A DNA stretch of 45,459 nt, from positions 1-45,459 of the forward strand of contig NZ_JACJSV010000038.1 of the NCBI RefSeq assembly GCF_014698335.1. Direction: 5' to 3'. Position 1 is the stretch's first letter. Each line of letters begins with the position of its first letter. The position numbers and the translations under genes are program-made. Below the pieces are notes generated by a model. That model did not search any database, had not been told where the DNA came from, and was given only the letters and a program-made list of their open reading frames with translations. The stretch is from Microcystis viridis FACHB-1342 (GTDB lineage: Bacteria; Cyanobacteriota; Cyanobacteriia; Cyanobacteriales; Microcystaceae). Shown piece by piece: positions 16,729 to 27,378 of the stretch.

Positions 16729-17520
16729 CTATAAACCTAAAGCTTTGCGAGTACGAGGTCCAACAATACCATCAGCAGTTAGTCCAACAGAAAGTTGAAA
16801 GGCAATAACAGCTTGCTTGGTATTTTCTCCAAAATCTCCATCTATTGCCCCCGGAGAAAAGCCTTTATCTGTTAGTTTTTGTTGAAGTTCAATAACATCT
16901 TGACCAATTGAACCTAGTTTAAGTAAGGGTTCATCTTCTTCAACTGTGCTACCTAATTTATTAGCAACTTCCTGTCGTAAACGAGGTAATTGACTAAATA
17001 ACCAATCCCCCGGACAATCAGTATTACTAAACTCTCGATGTCCTCGAATATTCTTGGGGCTAATGTTGCAAGAGCTAGATAAAGAAACGCATAATTCTAC
17101 TAAACTATCCCACTGTTTTTGTCCCATGTGAAAAGTCATGAAGTTGCCTTCATTTTCAATTCCAGGACACTTATTACCGCCAGCAAGTCGGTTTCCGTCT
17201 TGGCGAGCATGGGCAGATTGAACGCACATTCCTTGTTTGACTGCATCAAGAGTTCCATGTCTTCCTTCTAGAAGAATTCCTCCAGTTGTATTCAGAAAAT
17301 TATGTCCAGAATCACTCCAGCCTCTACTATCCATGTGAAATTTTTGAATATCACGAGCTAATTGTTTAGCTCCATCTATTGTTCCCTTTGAGGAATCGTT
17401 AGGGGGATTCTGATTATCGGTATGGTGAATCACGATAAATTTAGGCACTGTTTTATCAAAGGGACCGGCTGGTCTTGATCCCCATTCATTAGTTGTAATC
17501 ACTTTGGCAGTAAAAGGCAT
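16729..17520 (-). CDS. N-acetylmuramoyl-L-alanine amidase (PGRP type) with C-terminal PG-binding domain
   Basis: A 263-residue zinc amidase that cuts the bond between muramic acid and the peptide stem. The catalytic domain (~1-185) shows IVIHHTDN (H32/H33) and GHREFSNTDCPGD (H161, C169); the eight-residue His-Cys spacing is that of T7 lysozyme-type amidases. Residues ~198-263 form a PG_binding_1 domain (LGSIGQDVIELQQKL...IDGDFGENTKQAVIAFQ...GPRTRKALGL). There is no signal peptide, so export needs lysis or a dedicated secretion route, as for phage endolysins. AAGGAG precedes the ATG. It lies between the secreted Cys protein and the lysozyme-like gene on the same strand. Confidence 0.93.
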   Translation of the reverse strand: MPFTAKVITTNEWGSRPAGPFDKTVPKFIVIHHTDNQNPPNDSSKGTIDGAKQLARDIQKFHMDSRGWSDSGHNFLNTTGGILLEGRHGTLDAVKQGMCVQSAHARQDGNRLAGGNKCPGIENEGNFMTFHMGQKQWDSLVELCVSLSSSCNISPKNIRGHREFSNTDCPGDWLFSQLPRLRQEVANKLGSTVEEDEPLLKLGSIGQDVIELQQKLTDKGFSPGAIDGDFGENTKQAVIAFQLSVGLTADGIVGPRTRKALGL

Positions 17521-17588
17521 TTTTTTGTTCTCCTTAGTTAGAGTAAGTTAAAATTAGAATAGTTTAGAGGATTGAAAAATAAACCTGT

Positions 17589-18011
17589 TTATGCTCCTCC
17601 ACAACTATGCTGAGAATCTGGGAGCGTGAATGTTTTTTTGGTTCTGAGGTTAGTTACGGTATAAACTTTTCCTCGATTGTCACCAGGAGGGCAGTTTTTC
17701 GGAATTGAAATTAAACACAATTTTACTGGATCTCTGGGCTTGGAAGATTCGGCTTCAGGAACCGTGTCATAAGAAACCAGATAGATTCCGTTAGTAAATT
17801 CAATTGATGTTCCCGAACCCAAGATCGGTTTCTTGGTAACTGCATCTTGTAATCTAGTCATTACCTTAGAAACAAAAGTGTTGCTACACTGTCCTACTTT
17901 AGTAGGTGGAGGTGCAGCTTGTGATTTGAGGGAAAAGGTCGGAACACTCAAAAAAATGAGAATTGCCGTTAAAGGGAATGTTGATTTCACATCAGGGAAC
18001 GTTAATTTCAT
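17589..18011 (-). CDS. Small secreted cysteine-containing protein (possible inhibitor/immunity partner)
   Basis: A 140-residue protein with a Sec signal (hydrophobic LTAILIFLSVPTFSL, likely cleavage after SQA or QAA near residue 32). The mature part is ~108 residues with four Cys (in GQCSNT, KLCLIS, KNCPPG and HSCGGA), which could form two disulfides in the periplasm. No enzymatic motif is seen and I do not recognise the family. It sits between a lysozyme gene and an amidase gene of the same strand, 68 bp before the latter. Periplasmic immunity and lysozyme-inhibitor proteins are commonly small, secreted and disulfide-bonded, so that role is a reasonable inference, not an observation. Confidence 0.75.
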   Translation of the reverse strand: MKLTFPDVKSTFPLTAILIFLSVPTFSLKSQAAPPPTKVGQCSNTFVSKVMTRLQDAVTKKPILGSGTSIEFTNGIYLVSYDTVPEAESSKPRDPVKLCLISIPKNCPPGDNRGKVYTVTNLRTKKTFTLPDSQHSCGGA

Positions 18012-18179
18012 ATTATGGTAATAGTCTGACTTTTCGCTTATCAGGAGATGATTATAATAACTTTGTTAGAACTAGAGTTAATTTCTTAGTAAACTACACA
18101 CTATTATTTCCCTCTCCTATAGTTTTGTCAGCAGAGCAAATCTAGAGAACTTCAAAAACCGAGCATCGCTTACTGATGA

Positions 18180-18884
18180 CTATGTGAGTTCCTTTAAGAT
18201 TTGTTTTGCGAACTTTTCGCGATTTCCCGCAATTCCGAATCGCTCATACTCTTTCATTCCTTGCATTGCTTGTGCTAGAGTTGTGGCAGAACGTAAAATC
18301 TGTCCAGCTTTTTTTTCTGTAGTATTTAATTCCTGAACGAAAAGATTGACTTGATTGTGAATGTCAGTAGCCACACTATTCGTGAATGCAGGTACAAGTT
18401 TCCGTCGGTCAAAACTCCATTGAGCTAATCCTAATCCCTTTGGTGGCAGGCCTTCCTCTGCGCGTGGATTAAACGAAGATTCTTGCTGCCAGCACCCTAA
18501 AATTGCTGCACATTGTACAGGAGAAAATCCATGACTTATCAGTTCATTGTGAATTATCCCTTTATTTCCTGAAAATGGTGAATTCCCCTGACCTGTGCCA
18601 CCACTGGGGCGAGGGATAATATCTATTTCTGATAGTGGCACTTTCAAGAGTGCCGCCCAGGTATTTCGACCCACTATACCATCCTGTGTGAGAGAGTGTT
18701 TCCCTTGAAAACGCTTAACGGCTTCGTCAGTTTTCGGTCCAAACTTTCCATCTATTGATTCGTTTGCCGCTAAAGTTCCCCAATCTTTTAGGGTTTGTTG
18801 CAGGCGTTTGACTTCGTTAACGACTTCCGGTTTAGTATCGAAAATTCCATCATTGAGTTTGAGAATGATATGTTGATGTGTCAT
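18180..18884 (-). CDS. PG-binding domain fused to phage-tail-lysozyme-type domain
   Basis: A 234-residue leaderless protein. Residues ~20-80 are a PG_binding_1 domain (VKRLQQTL...IDGKFGPKTDEAVKRFQ...GRNTWAALL). After a Gly/Pro/Ser linker (~92-106), residues ~108-234 resemble the phage tail lysozyme family: AAILGCWQQESSFNP with the candidate catalytic Glu (E135), then GLGLAQWSFDRR. Such domains cleave glycan strands. Good ribosome-binding site AAGGAG before the ATG at 18884. First gene of the minus-strand cell-wall cluster, followed by a 168-bp gap to the secreted Cys protein. Confidence 0.88.
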   Translation of the reverse strand: MTHQHIILKLNDGIFDTKPEVVNEVKRLQQTLKDWGTLAANESIDGKFGPKTDEAVKRFQGKHSLTQDGIVGRNTWAALLKVPLSEIDIIPRPSGGTGQGNSPFSGNKGIIHNELISHGFSPVQCAAILGCWQQESSFNPRAEEGLPPKGLGLAQWSFDRRKLVPAFTNSVATDIHNQVNLFVQELNTTEKKAGQILRSATTLAQAMQGMKEYERFGIAGNREKFAKQILKELT

Positions 18885-19018
18885 GAGAAATAAACTCCTT
18901 AAGAAAAGATTATTGAAAATTAGTATTGGGAGGAGGCGTTGCCGATTTTAACTATGAATTGTCCTCTAGGCAATTTTTAAAACCTCGGACTAAGCTAACT
19001 TGTGGATATGTGCCAAAT

Positions 19019-19114
19019 TATAGCGTTTCCTGTTTGCAAGAGGTACATTATCGATGTTGAAAAGCTTACCCAGCAAAGGTTTAGCTGTGCCACACAGGTG
19101 TGAGAACCGCTATA
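19019..19114. mobile_element. Nested MITE-like unit with TATAGCG ends
   Basis: Left end TATAGCGTTTCC, right end GAGAACCGCTATA, i.e. imperfect inverted repeats of the TATAGCGGTTCTC kind frequently seen in cyanobacterial genomes. It is 96 bp and lies inside the family B copy. Confidence 0.55.
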
Positions 19115-19181
19115 GCACTCTTCTGGAACTTTCGGAAATCCCTGACCGAATCTAGATTCTGAAACTCTTGCTTGACAAGTG

Positions 19182-19238
19182 ATCGCTAACTTTTTTTCTA
19201 ATAAAAACTCAAATTTCGGGTTTCTGTTAGTTAGCGAT
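19182..19238. repeat. Inverted repeat ATCGCTAAC/GTTAGCGAT
   Basis: Perfect 9-bp arms at 19182-19190 and 19230-19238 around an AT-rich 39-nt loop. Likely part of the repeat mosaic. Confidence 0.5.
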
Positions 19239-19593
19239 AGCTTGAAGGCTTACCCCATAAGAGAGCTAGAGTTTAGAGACTGTAAGACTTTTGCCAGACT
19301 CCCTCCAAGAGCGATAGTATTTATACCTCGGTTAAGCAACGCCATTATTATTATCGCCAAAATAAAAGGATAAATTTGTCAATCTTTGTAACGAAAAATC
19401 AAGAAAAACTGTTCTCACCGTATCGCCCTGAACCTTTGCGGAGAAATTTGTTACAATGAATACAAGGGGACTCCCTGCGCCAGATCCCATCCCTAGTAAA
19501 AAATTGACCAGGTGGGGAGCGGAAGCGAATAGTTCCGAGAGGATAGGCATTTGTCAGAGTTTCCCGCTTCCTTTAGTTTTAGGGGGAAAAGCC

Positions 19594-19932
19594 ATGAAAT
19601 CTGCCACATTATTATCGCCCGATCGACCGCTGCCAGAATTTCTCCGGTCAGCTATCCAAGACCGCTTTCCGGGGAAAGCGATCGATGATCTCAGCATCCG
19701 CTACTATGAAAGCGTCGAGGATGTGGGGTGCGAGTATTTTAACGATCGGGTATTGCCAGCCTGTAGCGATGAGCCTATTGTCCGCTATCTCGGCCCATTT
19801 ATATCCTACGTCCGTCTAGGAGAAGCCCTGGTTTTGGATCGGCAAGATGGCCTTGTGGTTTACGAAACCGATCGAGATGTTCCCTGCACGGAAACCGGAC
19901 CTTTCTGGTTGGTGACTCCTAAATCGCTCTGA
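19594..19932 (+). CDS. Hypothetical protein, 112 aa
   Basis: Not recognised. The ATG at 19594 is preceded by AGGGGGAAAAGCC, a good ribosome-binding site, whereas the frame extends upstream in non-conserved-looking sequence. The protein (MKSATLLSPDRPLPEFLRSA...) is acidic and soluble with no signal peptide, and ends PFWLVTPKSL. Host-like codon use, with GCGATCGATGA-type sites. It is convergent with crtB, leaving 63 bp between stop codons. It could be a small cyanobacterial conserved protein. Confidence 0.6.
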   Translation: MKSATLLSPDRPLPEFLRSAIQDRFPGKAIDDLSIRYYESVEDVGCEYFNDRVLPACSDEPIVRYLGPFISYVRLGEALVLDRQDGLVVYETDRDVPCTETGPFWLVTPKSL

Positions 19933-19995
19933 AAAAGCCAACCCTAGTTAAGACTCGATGGGTGGAGTCGCCAAGCGACAAAACCCGTCGCATCT

Positions 19996-20928
19996 TTATA
20001 AGGCTTGCGATCGCAACCAAGCCACGGGTAAATAGAGCATTTTCTTGGCTAAAGGCACGAAGGCACGACGGGCGAAGACATCGTAATTATTTGCTTCAAT
20101 TACGTCTAAAATGCCTTGATAAAGCAGTAAAGCCGCCCAAACCGGCCAACGGGAATCGGGATTAAGGGCGCGAATCCCCCTTTCGGCGGAATCGTAGTAA
20201 TAACGGGCCCGCTCAATTTGGAAGCGCATTAACCCCTTCCAACGGTCATCATTAACCCCTTTGAGTAAATCATCTTCGCTGTAGTTAAAACGCTCTAAAT
20301 CCTCTAAAGGTAGATAAATCCGCCCACGATGGACATCTTCCCCCACATCCCGCAAAATATTGGTTAATTGATTGGCAATACCGAGATCGATCGCTTCTTC
20401 TTGGGGAATATAAACGCTTTGATTGCGTCGCCAAGGGGCCGAGCGATCGCCATCTTCCAATCCTAAGACCGCGCTGGACATTAACCCCACCGTTCCCGCC
20501 ACCCGATAGCAGTACAGTTTTAGTTCATCAAAGGTTTGATAACGACTGCGATAGAGATCCATCTGTTGCCCGGCGATCATATCCCGAAAGGGTTGGATAT
20601 CCATGGGGAACTTTTCTAGAGTATCCACGAGAGCGACATCGGCATCCTCAAGGGCAACCCCAGAAAAGACAGTTTCTAGCTGTTTTTCCCATAAATCGAG
20701 GGTTTCAGGGGTAGTTAACCGGGCTTGGGGACCATCGACCAGTTCATCGGTACGACGACACCAGACATAAATTGCCCAGATCGCTTGACGTTTTGCTTTC
20801 GGCATCAGGAGAGTACCGAGATAAAACGTTTTGGAATACTTCTCTGTAATCCGGCGACAGAGTTCGTAGGACTCCGCAAGGGAGACGAGGGGTTTGGTGG
20901 GGTGGGTCGGTTTTGGCAATTGGAGCAT
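19996..20928 (-). CDS. crtB: Phytoene synthase CrtB
   Basis: A 310-residue prenyltransferase that joins two geranylgeranyl diphosphates to phytoene, the committed carotenoid step. The two Asp-rich Mg2+-diphosphate sites are seen as RRTDELVDG (~58-66) and NILRDVGED (~193-201). The usual YSKTFYLGTLLMP helix and the PVWAALLLYQGILDVIEANNYD C-terminal region are present. The start at 20928 agrees with cyanobacterial relatives. It follows crtP by 105 bp on the same strand, the common cyanobacterial pds-psy operon order. Confidence 0.97.
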   Translation of the reverse strand: MLQLPKPTHPTKPLVSLAESYELCRRITEKYSKTFYLGTLLMPKAKRQAIWAIYVWCRRTDELVDGPQARLTTPETLDLWEKQLETVFSGVALEDADVALVDTLEKFPMDIQPFRDMIAGQQMDLYRSRYQTFDELKLYCYRVAGTVGLMSSAVLGLEDGDRSAPWRRNQSVYIPQEEAIDLGIANQLTNILRDVGEDVHRGRIYLPLEDLERFNYSEDDLLKGVNDDRWKGLMRFQIERARYYYDSAERGIRALNPDSRWPVWAALLLYQGILDVIEANNYDVFARRAFVPLAKKMLYLPVAWLRSQAL

Positions 20929-21033
20929 TCTGCTGGGGCGGAATGATTGACTTAGATTAACGGCGAACTGTGGCTAATGATATAGCATTGTCTCACTCAA
21001 GGCCATTTTCGTCATTAGTCCCTAGCCAGAGAA

Positions 21034-22470
<1,437 letters not shown>

Positions 22471-22622
22471 CTATCTACTCTCTAATGTCTTGTCTTTATC
22501 ACATTCGCCATTATACTTCACATTTCGTTACATTTTTTTTCAGATTATCGAGAAGGCAGGGGGCAGGAGGCGACTTTGTTCTCCCCACACCCCACTTCCT
22601 TGATAACTGCTGACTGCTTAGT

Positions 22623-22668
22623 GGTCACTGATAACTGATAACTGGTCACTGATAACTGATAACTGATA
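22623..22668. repeat. CTGATAA heptamer repeat tract
   Basis: Iterated 7-bp CTGATAA units with GGTCACTGATAA variants, in the spacer between crtP and the P-ATPase gene. Similar tracts occur near 27.98 and 40.95 kb. Confidence 0.8.
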
Positions 22669-22738
22669 TTGTGATATGTAATTAGCTTAATTCGCTTACC
22701 TTTTTAGTTTACGCGTACACCCTCTTCAATCGATCGCT

Positions 22739-25519
22739 ATGACTTTTCCCACTACATCCCCCCAAGTCTCGGAGATAGAGAATAATCGTGCTTGGCACAA
22801 TTTAACTGGCGAACAAACCCTCGAAATCCTGAGAACCAATGGGGAAACTGGCTTAAACGAGGCGGAAATTGTTAAAAGAAAAGATATTTTCGGGTTAAAT
22901 GAACTAAAAGAAACGGGGGGACGTAGCCCGTTAATGATTCTCTGGGAACAGTTTACTAACATTATGTTAGTGATGCTGATCGCCGTGGCGGTGGTTTCGG
23001 CGGTTTTGGATCTGAAAAAAGCGGAATTTCCCAAAGATGCGATCGCTATTTTTACGATTGTTATTTTAAACGGTATTTTAGGATATTTACAGGAAAGTCG
23101 GGCAGAAAAGGCTTTAGCCGCCCTTAAGCAGTTATCCTCGCCGAAAGTCCGGGTTATTCGTAATGGTAGCACCTTTGAAGTGACGGCCAAGGAACTTGTA
23201 CCCGGGGATATCATGTTACTGGAAGCGGGGGTACAAATTGCCGCCGATGGCAGATTATTAGAAGCACAAAACCTGCAAATCCGGGAAGCTGCCCTCACGG
23301 GGGAAGCGGAATCGGTGAATAAACAAGCACAGAAGGTTTTACCGGAAGATGCCTCTTTGGGCGATCGCATTAACCTCGTCTATCAGGGTACGGAAGTAGT
23401 ACAAGGGCGCGGGAAAGTGGCGATTACCAGGACGGGAATGGATACGGAAATCGGTAAAATCGCCGCTTTGTTGCAAGGAGTAGAAAGTGAACCAACTCCC
23501 CTACAGCAGCGAATGTCGCAGTTAGGTAACGTTTTAGTGAGTGGTTCCCTAGCTTTAGTAGCTATAATCGTCCTTGGCGGTGTAATTCGCTTTGGTTGGC
23601 AGTTTTTTGAAACATTCCTCGAAACTTCCCTCAGTATGGCTGTGGCCGTTGTCCCCGAAGGTTTACCAGCAGTGGTGACGGTGACTTTGGCAATTGGAAC
23701 CCAAAGAATGGTGAGAAGACAAGCTTTAATCCGTAAATTGCCGGCAGTGGAAACCTTAGGCTCGGTAACGACGATTTGCTCCGATAAAACCGGAACTTTA
23801 ACTCAAAATAAAATGGTGGTGCAGAAAGTTAATACTTCCCACCATGTCATTACTGTCACAGGGGAAGGTTACGCGCCCATCGGTGAGTTTAGTGGTGTTA
23901 GTGAAAGTGATCCCGAACTACAGGCAATTTTAACGGCTTGTGTGCTGTGTAATGATGCACTTTTGCAAAATAAAGCTCAAGAATGGTCAATTTTAGGCGA
24001 CCCCACCGAAGGAGCTTTACTGACGTTAGCGGGGAAAGGCGGACTATATCGGGAAGCATTAGCACCCAAAAGCCCTCGTTTAGGCGAATTTCCCTTTTCT
24101 TCCGAAAGAAAGAGAATGTCAGTAATCTGTGAGAATGCTCAGTTAGGTTTGGGGGATTCTGCCTATTTAATGTTTACCAAAGGCTCGCCGGAATTAATTC
24201 TCGAACGTTGTTCTCTAATCCAAGTTGGGGCGGAAAGTCAACCCTTAACAGATGAACAAAGAAGCCGTATTTTGGCACAAAATGACGAAATGGCGAGTAA
24301 TGGCCTACGAGTCTTAGGTTTTTCCTATAAACCGATGACAGAAGTGCCGGAAGCGGAAAGAGAAGATAGTGAGGAACAATCCTTGGTTTGGTTGGGATTG
24401 GTGGGAATGCTCGATGCACCCCGCAAAGAAGTTAAAGAAGCGGTTGCCCTCTGTCGTCAAGCGGGAATTCGTCCGATTATGATTACCGGAGATCACCAAT
24501 TAACGGCCAAGGCGATCGCTAGTGAATTAGGCATTGCAGCTGCCGGGGAGCGAGTAATCACGGGGAAAGAATTAGAAAAAATGTCTCAGAATGACCTAGA
24601 GGGAGAGGTAGATGGTGTGAGCGTCTATGCTCGCGTTTCTCCCGAACATAAGCTGAGAATCGTCCAAGCCTTGCAAAAACGGGGCAAATTCGTCGCCATG
24701 ACGGGGGATGGAGTCAATGATGCTCCGGCACTAAAACAAGCGGATATCGGCATCGCCATGGGGATTACGGGAACCGATGTCAGCAAAGAAGCCAGTGATA
24801 TGATTTTGCTGGATGATAATTTTGCCACCATCGTCGCTGCCACTGAAGAAGGGCGCGTGGTTTACAGTAACATTCGGCGCTTTATTAAATACATTCTCGG
24901 CAGTAATATTGGCGAGGTTTTAACCATTGCAGCGGCTCCTCTGCTCGGTTTAGGCGGTGTACCCCTTTCTCCCTTGCAAATCCTCTGGATGAACCTTGTC
25001 ACCGACGGTTTACCGGCTCTGGCTCTGGCAATGGAACCCGCCGAACCCAATGTGATGAAACGTCCACCTTTTAGCCCCCGGGAAAGCATTTTCGCTCGCG
25101 GGTTGGGTTGGTATATGATTCGCATCGGCATCGTCTTTGCCATTCTCACCATTATTATGATGTACTGGGCTTACCAATATACTCAGGCAACCCCCGAAAT
25201 CGGAGATCCTGGACGCTGGAAAACCATGGTATTTACTACCCTCTGTTTAGCACAAATGGGTCATGCTTTAGCGGTGCGTTCCCATACCCAGTTAGCTCTA
25301 CAAATGAATCCCTTCTCTAATCCTTACATTATTGCCGCCGTGGGCTTGACAACGATCCTACAATTGTTGTTAATTTATGCTCCTCCTCTACAAAGCTTCT
25401 TCGGCACTCAATGGATTAGTGGCACGGAATTATTAATCTGTTTTGGATTTAGTGCCTTAATGTTTGTTTGGATTGAGTTAGAGAAGTTATTTATTCGCTG
25501 GTTCATGACGAAAAAATAA
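22739..25519 (+). CDS. Ca2+-type P-ATPase (PacL/P2A-like)
   Basis: A 926-residue cation pump. It has an N-terminal cation ATPase domain and an actuator with LTGEAESV in place of TGES. The phosphorylation motif is [11 protein letters not shown] (D349), and the hinge is [21 protein letters not shown] (~654). Ion-site residues resemble P2A calcium pumps: PEGLPAV in M4, SNIGEV in M5 and [10 protein letters not shown] in M6. In the M8 position where SERCA has its Glu I read Gln (LAQMGHAL), so one Ca2+ per cycle is likely, as in LMCA1-type pumps. Located in the plasma membrane, exporting cations. Four bases separate it from the SLC13 gene, so the two form an operon. Confidence 0.93.
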   Translation: MTFPTTSPQVSEIENNRAWHNLTGEQTLEILRTNGETGLNEAEIVKRKDIFGLNELKETGGRSPLMILWEQFTNIMLVMLIAVAVVSAVLDLKKAEFPKDAIAIFTIVILNGILGYLQESRAEKALAALKQLSSPKVRVIRNGSTFEVTAKELVPGDIMLLEAGVQIAADGRLLEAQNLQIREAALTGEAESVNKQAQKVLPEDASLGDRINLVYQGTEVVQGRGKVAITRTGMDTEIGKIAALLQGVESEPTPLQQRMSQLGNVLVSGSLALVAIIVLGGVIRFGWQFFETFLETSLSMAVAVVPEGLPAVVTVTLAIGTQRMVRRQALIRKLPAVETLGSVTTICSDKTGTLTQNKMVVQKVNTSHHVITVTGEGYAPIGEFSGVSESDPELQAILTACVLCNDALLQNKAQEWSILGDPTEGALLTLAGKGGLYREALAPKSPRLGEFPFSSERKRMSVICENAQLGLGDSAYLMFTKGSPELILERCSLIQVGAESQPLTDEQRSRILAQNDEMASNGLRVLGFSYKPMTEVPEAEREDSEEQSLVWLGLVGMLDAPRKEVKEAVALCRQAGIRPIMITGDHQLTAKAIASELGIAAAGERVITGKELEKMSQNDLEGEVDGVSVYARVSPEHKLRIVQALQKRGKFVAMTGDGVNDAPALKQADIGIAMGITGTDVSKEASDMILLDDNFATIVAATEEGRVVYSNIRRFIKYILGSNIGEVLTIAAAPLLGLGGVPLSPLQILWMNLVTDGLPALALAMEPAEPNVMKRPPFSPRESIFARGLGWYMIRIGIVFAILTIIMMYWAYQYTQATPEIGDPGRWKTMVFTTLCLAQMGHALAVRSHTQLALQMNPFSNPYIIAAVGLTTILQLLLIYAPPLQSFFGTQWISGTELLICFGFSALMFVWIELEKLFIRWFMTKK

Positions 25520-25523
25520 ATCA

Positions 25524-27323
25524 ATGCCAACACCAATTATTCTGACTTTAACGGTTTTAGTCGTTGCTTTAGTCGCTTTCGTGGCGGAATGGCTACCGGT
25601 AGATTTAACCGCTTTATGTGTGGCGATTGTCCTGATTCTGTTGGGTTTAGTTACTCCCGAAGAAGGTATCGCCGGATTTAGTAATTCTGCCACGGTGACA
25701 GTGATGGCGATGTTTGTGCTTAGTGCCGGAATTACCCGCACGGGAGTGATTCAAGTAGTTCGCGATCGCTTGTTGGTTTGGGGGGGTAAAAATCCCCACC
25801 AACAGGTATTTGTACTAGGGGCATTGGTGGGGCCGATTAGTGCTTTTATTAATAACACGGCAGTGGTGGCGATCTTTTTACCCATCGTCGAAGATTGGTG
25901 TAAAAAACAAAAAATTTCCCCTTCTAAGTTATTAATTCCCCTTTCCTACGCCACGGTTTTAGCGGGGATGATTACCGTGGTGGGGACTTCTACTAACATT
26001 CTCGCTAGTGGTATTTCTGCCAAGCTGGGTTATGGGGAATTTAGCTTATTTCAATTCACTGCTTTGGGAGTAGTAACTTTTTTAGCAGGGTTGATTTATT
26101 TAACAATTTTTGCCCCGAAATTATTACCTGATCGCAAATCTTCCACGGGGGAATTTTTAGACGATGATTACGGTTCTAAAGTATATCTGAGTGAGGTAAT
26201 TATTAGCCCTCGTTCTAATCTTATCGGTCAAACTTTATCTCAAAGTGGACTACAAAGAAAGTTTGATTTTGATGTGTTGGAATTAATCAGAAATAAGGTA
26301 CATTTACCCCAACCTTTAGCCGATAAAGTGCTCAATGCTGGCGATATTTTAATCGTTCACAGTAGTCGGGAAGAACTATTAAAAATTAAGGATGAACGGG
26401 GTTTAGAAATCTTTGCTGATATCAAATTTCAACAAGAAGATATTGAATCGGCAATTACTACAGGTGAGGAAAAATTAGCTGAGGTTTTGATTCTCTCTAA
26501 TTCCCGTTTAATTGGGACAACTTTAAAAGATTTGAAATTCCGTCAGCGTTATAATGCAACAGTTCTAGCGATTCGGCGTGGTTCGGAATTACTACAAGGA
26601 AGATTAGGAAAAATTCCTTTAAAGTTTGGCGATTTGCTCTTAGTTCAGGGACCTAAACAGAGTTTTGTGGGGTTACAAACCACAAGAGAATTATTAGTCT
26701 TAGAAGAAAAAGATATCGAATCCCTGCGAAAGGATAAAGGCATTATTGCTTTAATGATTACTTTGTTGGTGATTATTATTGCCGCTTTTGATATTCAACC
26801 GATTCTCGTCACCAGTTTAGTTGGAGTGGTTTTAATGGTAATTACTGGCTGTCTAAAACCAGGGGAAGTCTATGGTTCCATTCGTTGGGATATTATCTTT
26901 TTATTAGCGGGTTTAATTCCCCTGGGTACTGCCATGGATAACTCAGGAACGACTAAATGGTTAGCAGATAATTTAGTAGCTATCGGCGGACATCTTTCGG
27001 GGTTTTGGATCTTAGTTTTCTTCTATCTAATTACCTCATTTTTAACTGAAATCCTTTCCAATAATGCTGCCGTCGTGTTAATGATTCCCGTCGCCGTGGA
27101 AGTGGCGAAAACTTTGGGTTTAAATCCTTTGGCTTTTATGTATGCTGTCACCTTTGCTGCTTCTAATAGTTATCTAACACCGATTGGCTATCAAACTAAT
27201 ACCATGGTTTATGCCCCCGGGGGCTATAAATTCCTCGATTTTACCCGTTTGGGTGCGCCCCTAAATTTAATTTTGACGATTTTAACCCCTAGTTTAATTG
27301 TCTTGTTTTATGGCTTGAAATAA
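25524..27323 (+). CDS. SLC13-family permease with two RCK_C (TrkA-C) domains
   Basis: A 599-residue divalent-anion/Na+ symporter-like transporter of the ArsB/SLC13 group, of the kind that in cyanobacteria and algae includes sulfate transporters. About five hydrophobic segments (to ~195) precede two soluble RCK_C domains (~215-290 and ~310-390). A second set of helices follows, with the NNTAVVAIFLPI and SNNAAVVLMIPVAVEVA hairpin motifs typical of this superfamily. The substrate is not determined by sequence; sulfate or another dianion is plausible. The start codon lies 4 bp after the P-ATPase stop, suggesting coupled translation. A hairpin follows at 27328. Confidence 0.9.
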   Translation: MPTPIILTLTVLVVALVAFVAEWLPVDLTALCVAIVLILLGLVTPEEGIAGFSNSATVTVMAMFVLSAGITRTGVIQVVRDRLLVWGGKNPHQQVFVLGALVGPISAFINNTAVVAIFLPIVEDWCKKQKISPSKLLIPLSYATVLAGMITVVGTSTNILASGISAKLGYGEFSLFQFTALGVVTFLAGLIYLTIFAPKLLPDRKSSTGEFLDDDYGSKVYLSEVIISPRSNLIGQTLSQSGLQRKFDFDVLELIRNKVHLPQPLADKVLNAGDILIVHSSREELLKIKDERGLEIFADIKFQQEDIESAITTGEEKLAEVLILSNSRLIGTTLKDLKFRQRYNATVLAIRRGSELLQGRLGKIPLKFGDLLLVQGPKQSFVGLQTTRELLVLEEKDIESLRKDKGIIALMITLLVIIIAAFDIQPILVTSLVGVVLMVITGCLKPGEVYGSIRWDIIFLLAGLIPLGTAMDNSGTTKWLADNLVAIGGHLSGFWILVFFYLITSFLTEILSNNAAVVLMIPVAVEVAKTLGLNPLAFMYAVTFAASNSYLTPIGYQTNTMVYAPGGYKFLDFTRLGAPLNLILTILTPSLIVLFYGLK

Positions 27324-27327
27324 ACAA

Positions 27328-27352
27328 AGAGATCGAAGATTCTTCGATCTCT
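27328..27352. terminator. Hairpin terminator between convergent genes
   Basis: Perfect 11-bp stem AGAGATCGAAG/CTTCGATCTCT with a 3-nt loop. On the minus strand it is followed by TTTGTTTATTT, which suits ycf37; it may also end the SLC13 transcript. Confidence 0.75.
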
Positions 27353-27378
27353 AAAAAGAATTTGATCAGTAGTCAAAA

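Larger units (their letters stand above)
18935..19343. mobile_element. MITE family B, copy 2, interrupted by other repeats
   Basis: The left end (GGCGTTGCCGATTTTAACTATGAAT, 18935-18959) and the right end (TTTATACCTCGGTTAAGCAACGCC, to 19343) correspond to the two ends of the 117-bp element at 15943-16059, and both cores match, but ~290 bp of extra sequence lies between. The extra DNA includes a second MITE-like unit (19019-19114) and a hairpin (19182-19238). Confidence 0.65.

Noticed and set aside
16517-16808. Plus-strand small frames opposite the lysozyme-like and amidase genes
   Set aside because: They overlap antisense with better supported genes and have no ribosome-binding site.
16130-18884. 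Locus 1 as an intact prophage
   Set aside because: No integrase, terminase, capsid, tail or holin gene is visible, and flanking genes are ordinary chromosomal ones.
22726-23370. Minus-strand 214-codon frame opposite the P-ATPase N-terminus
   Set aside because: Antisense shadow of a strongly conserved gene; Ser/Arg-rich low-quality sequence without domain.
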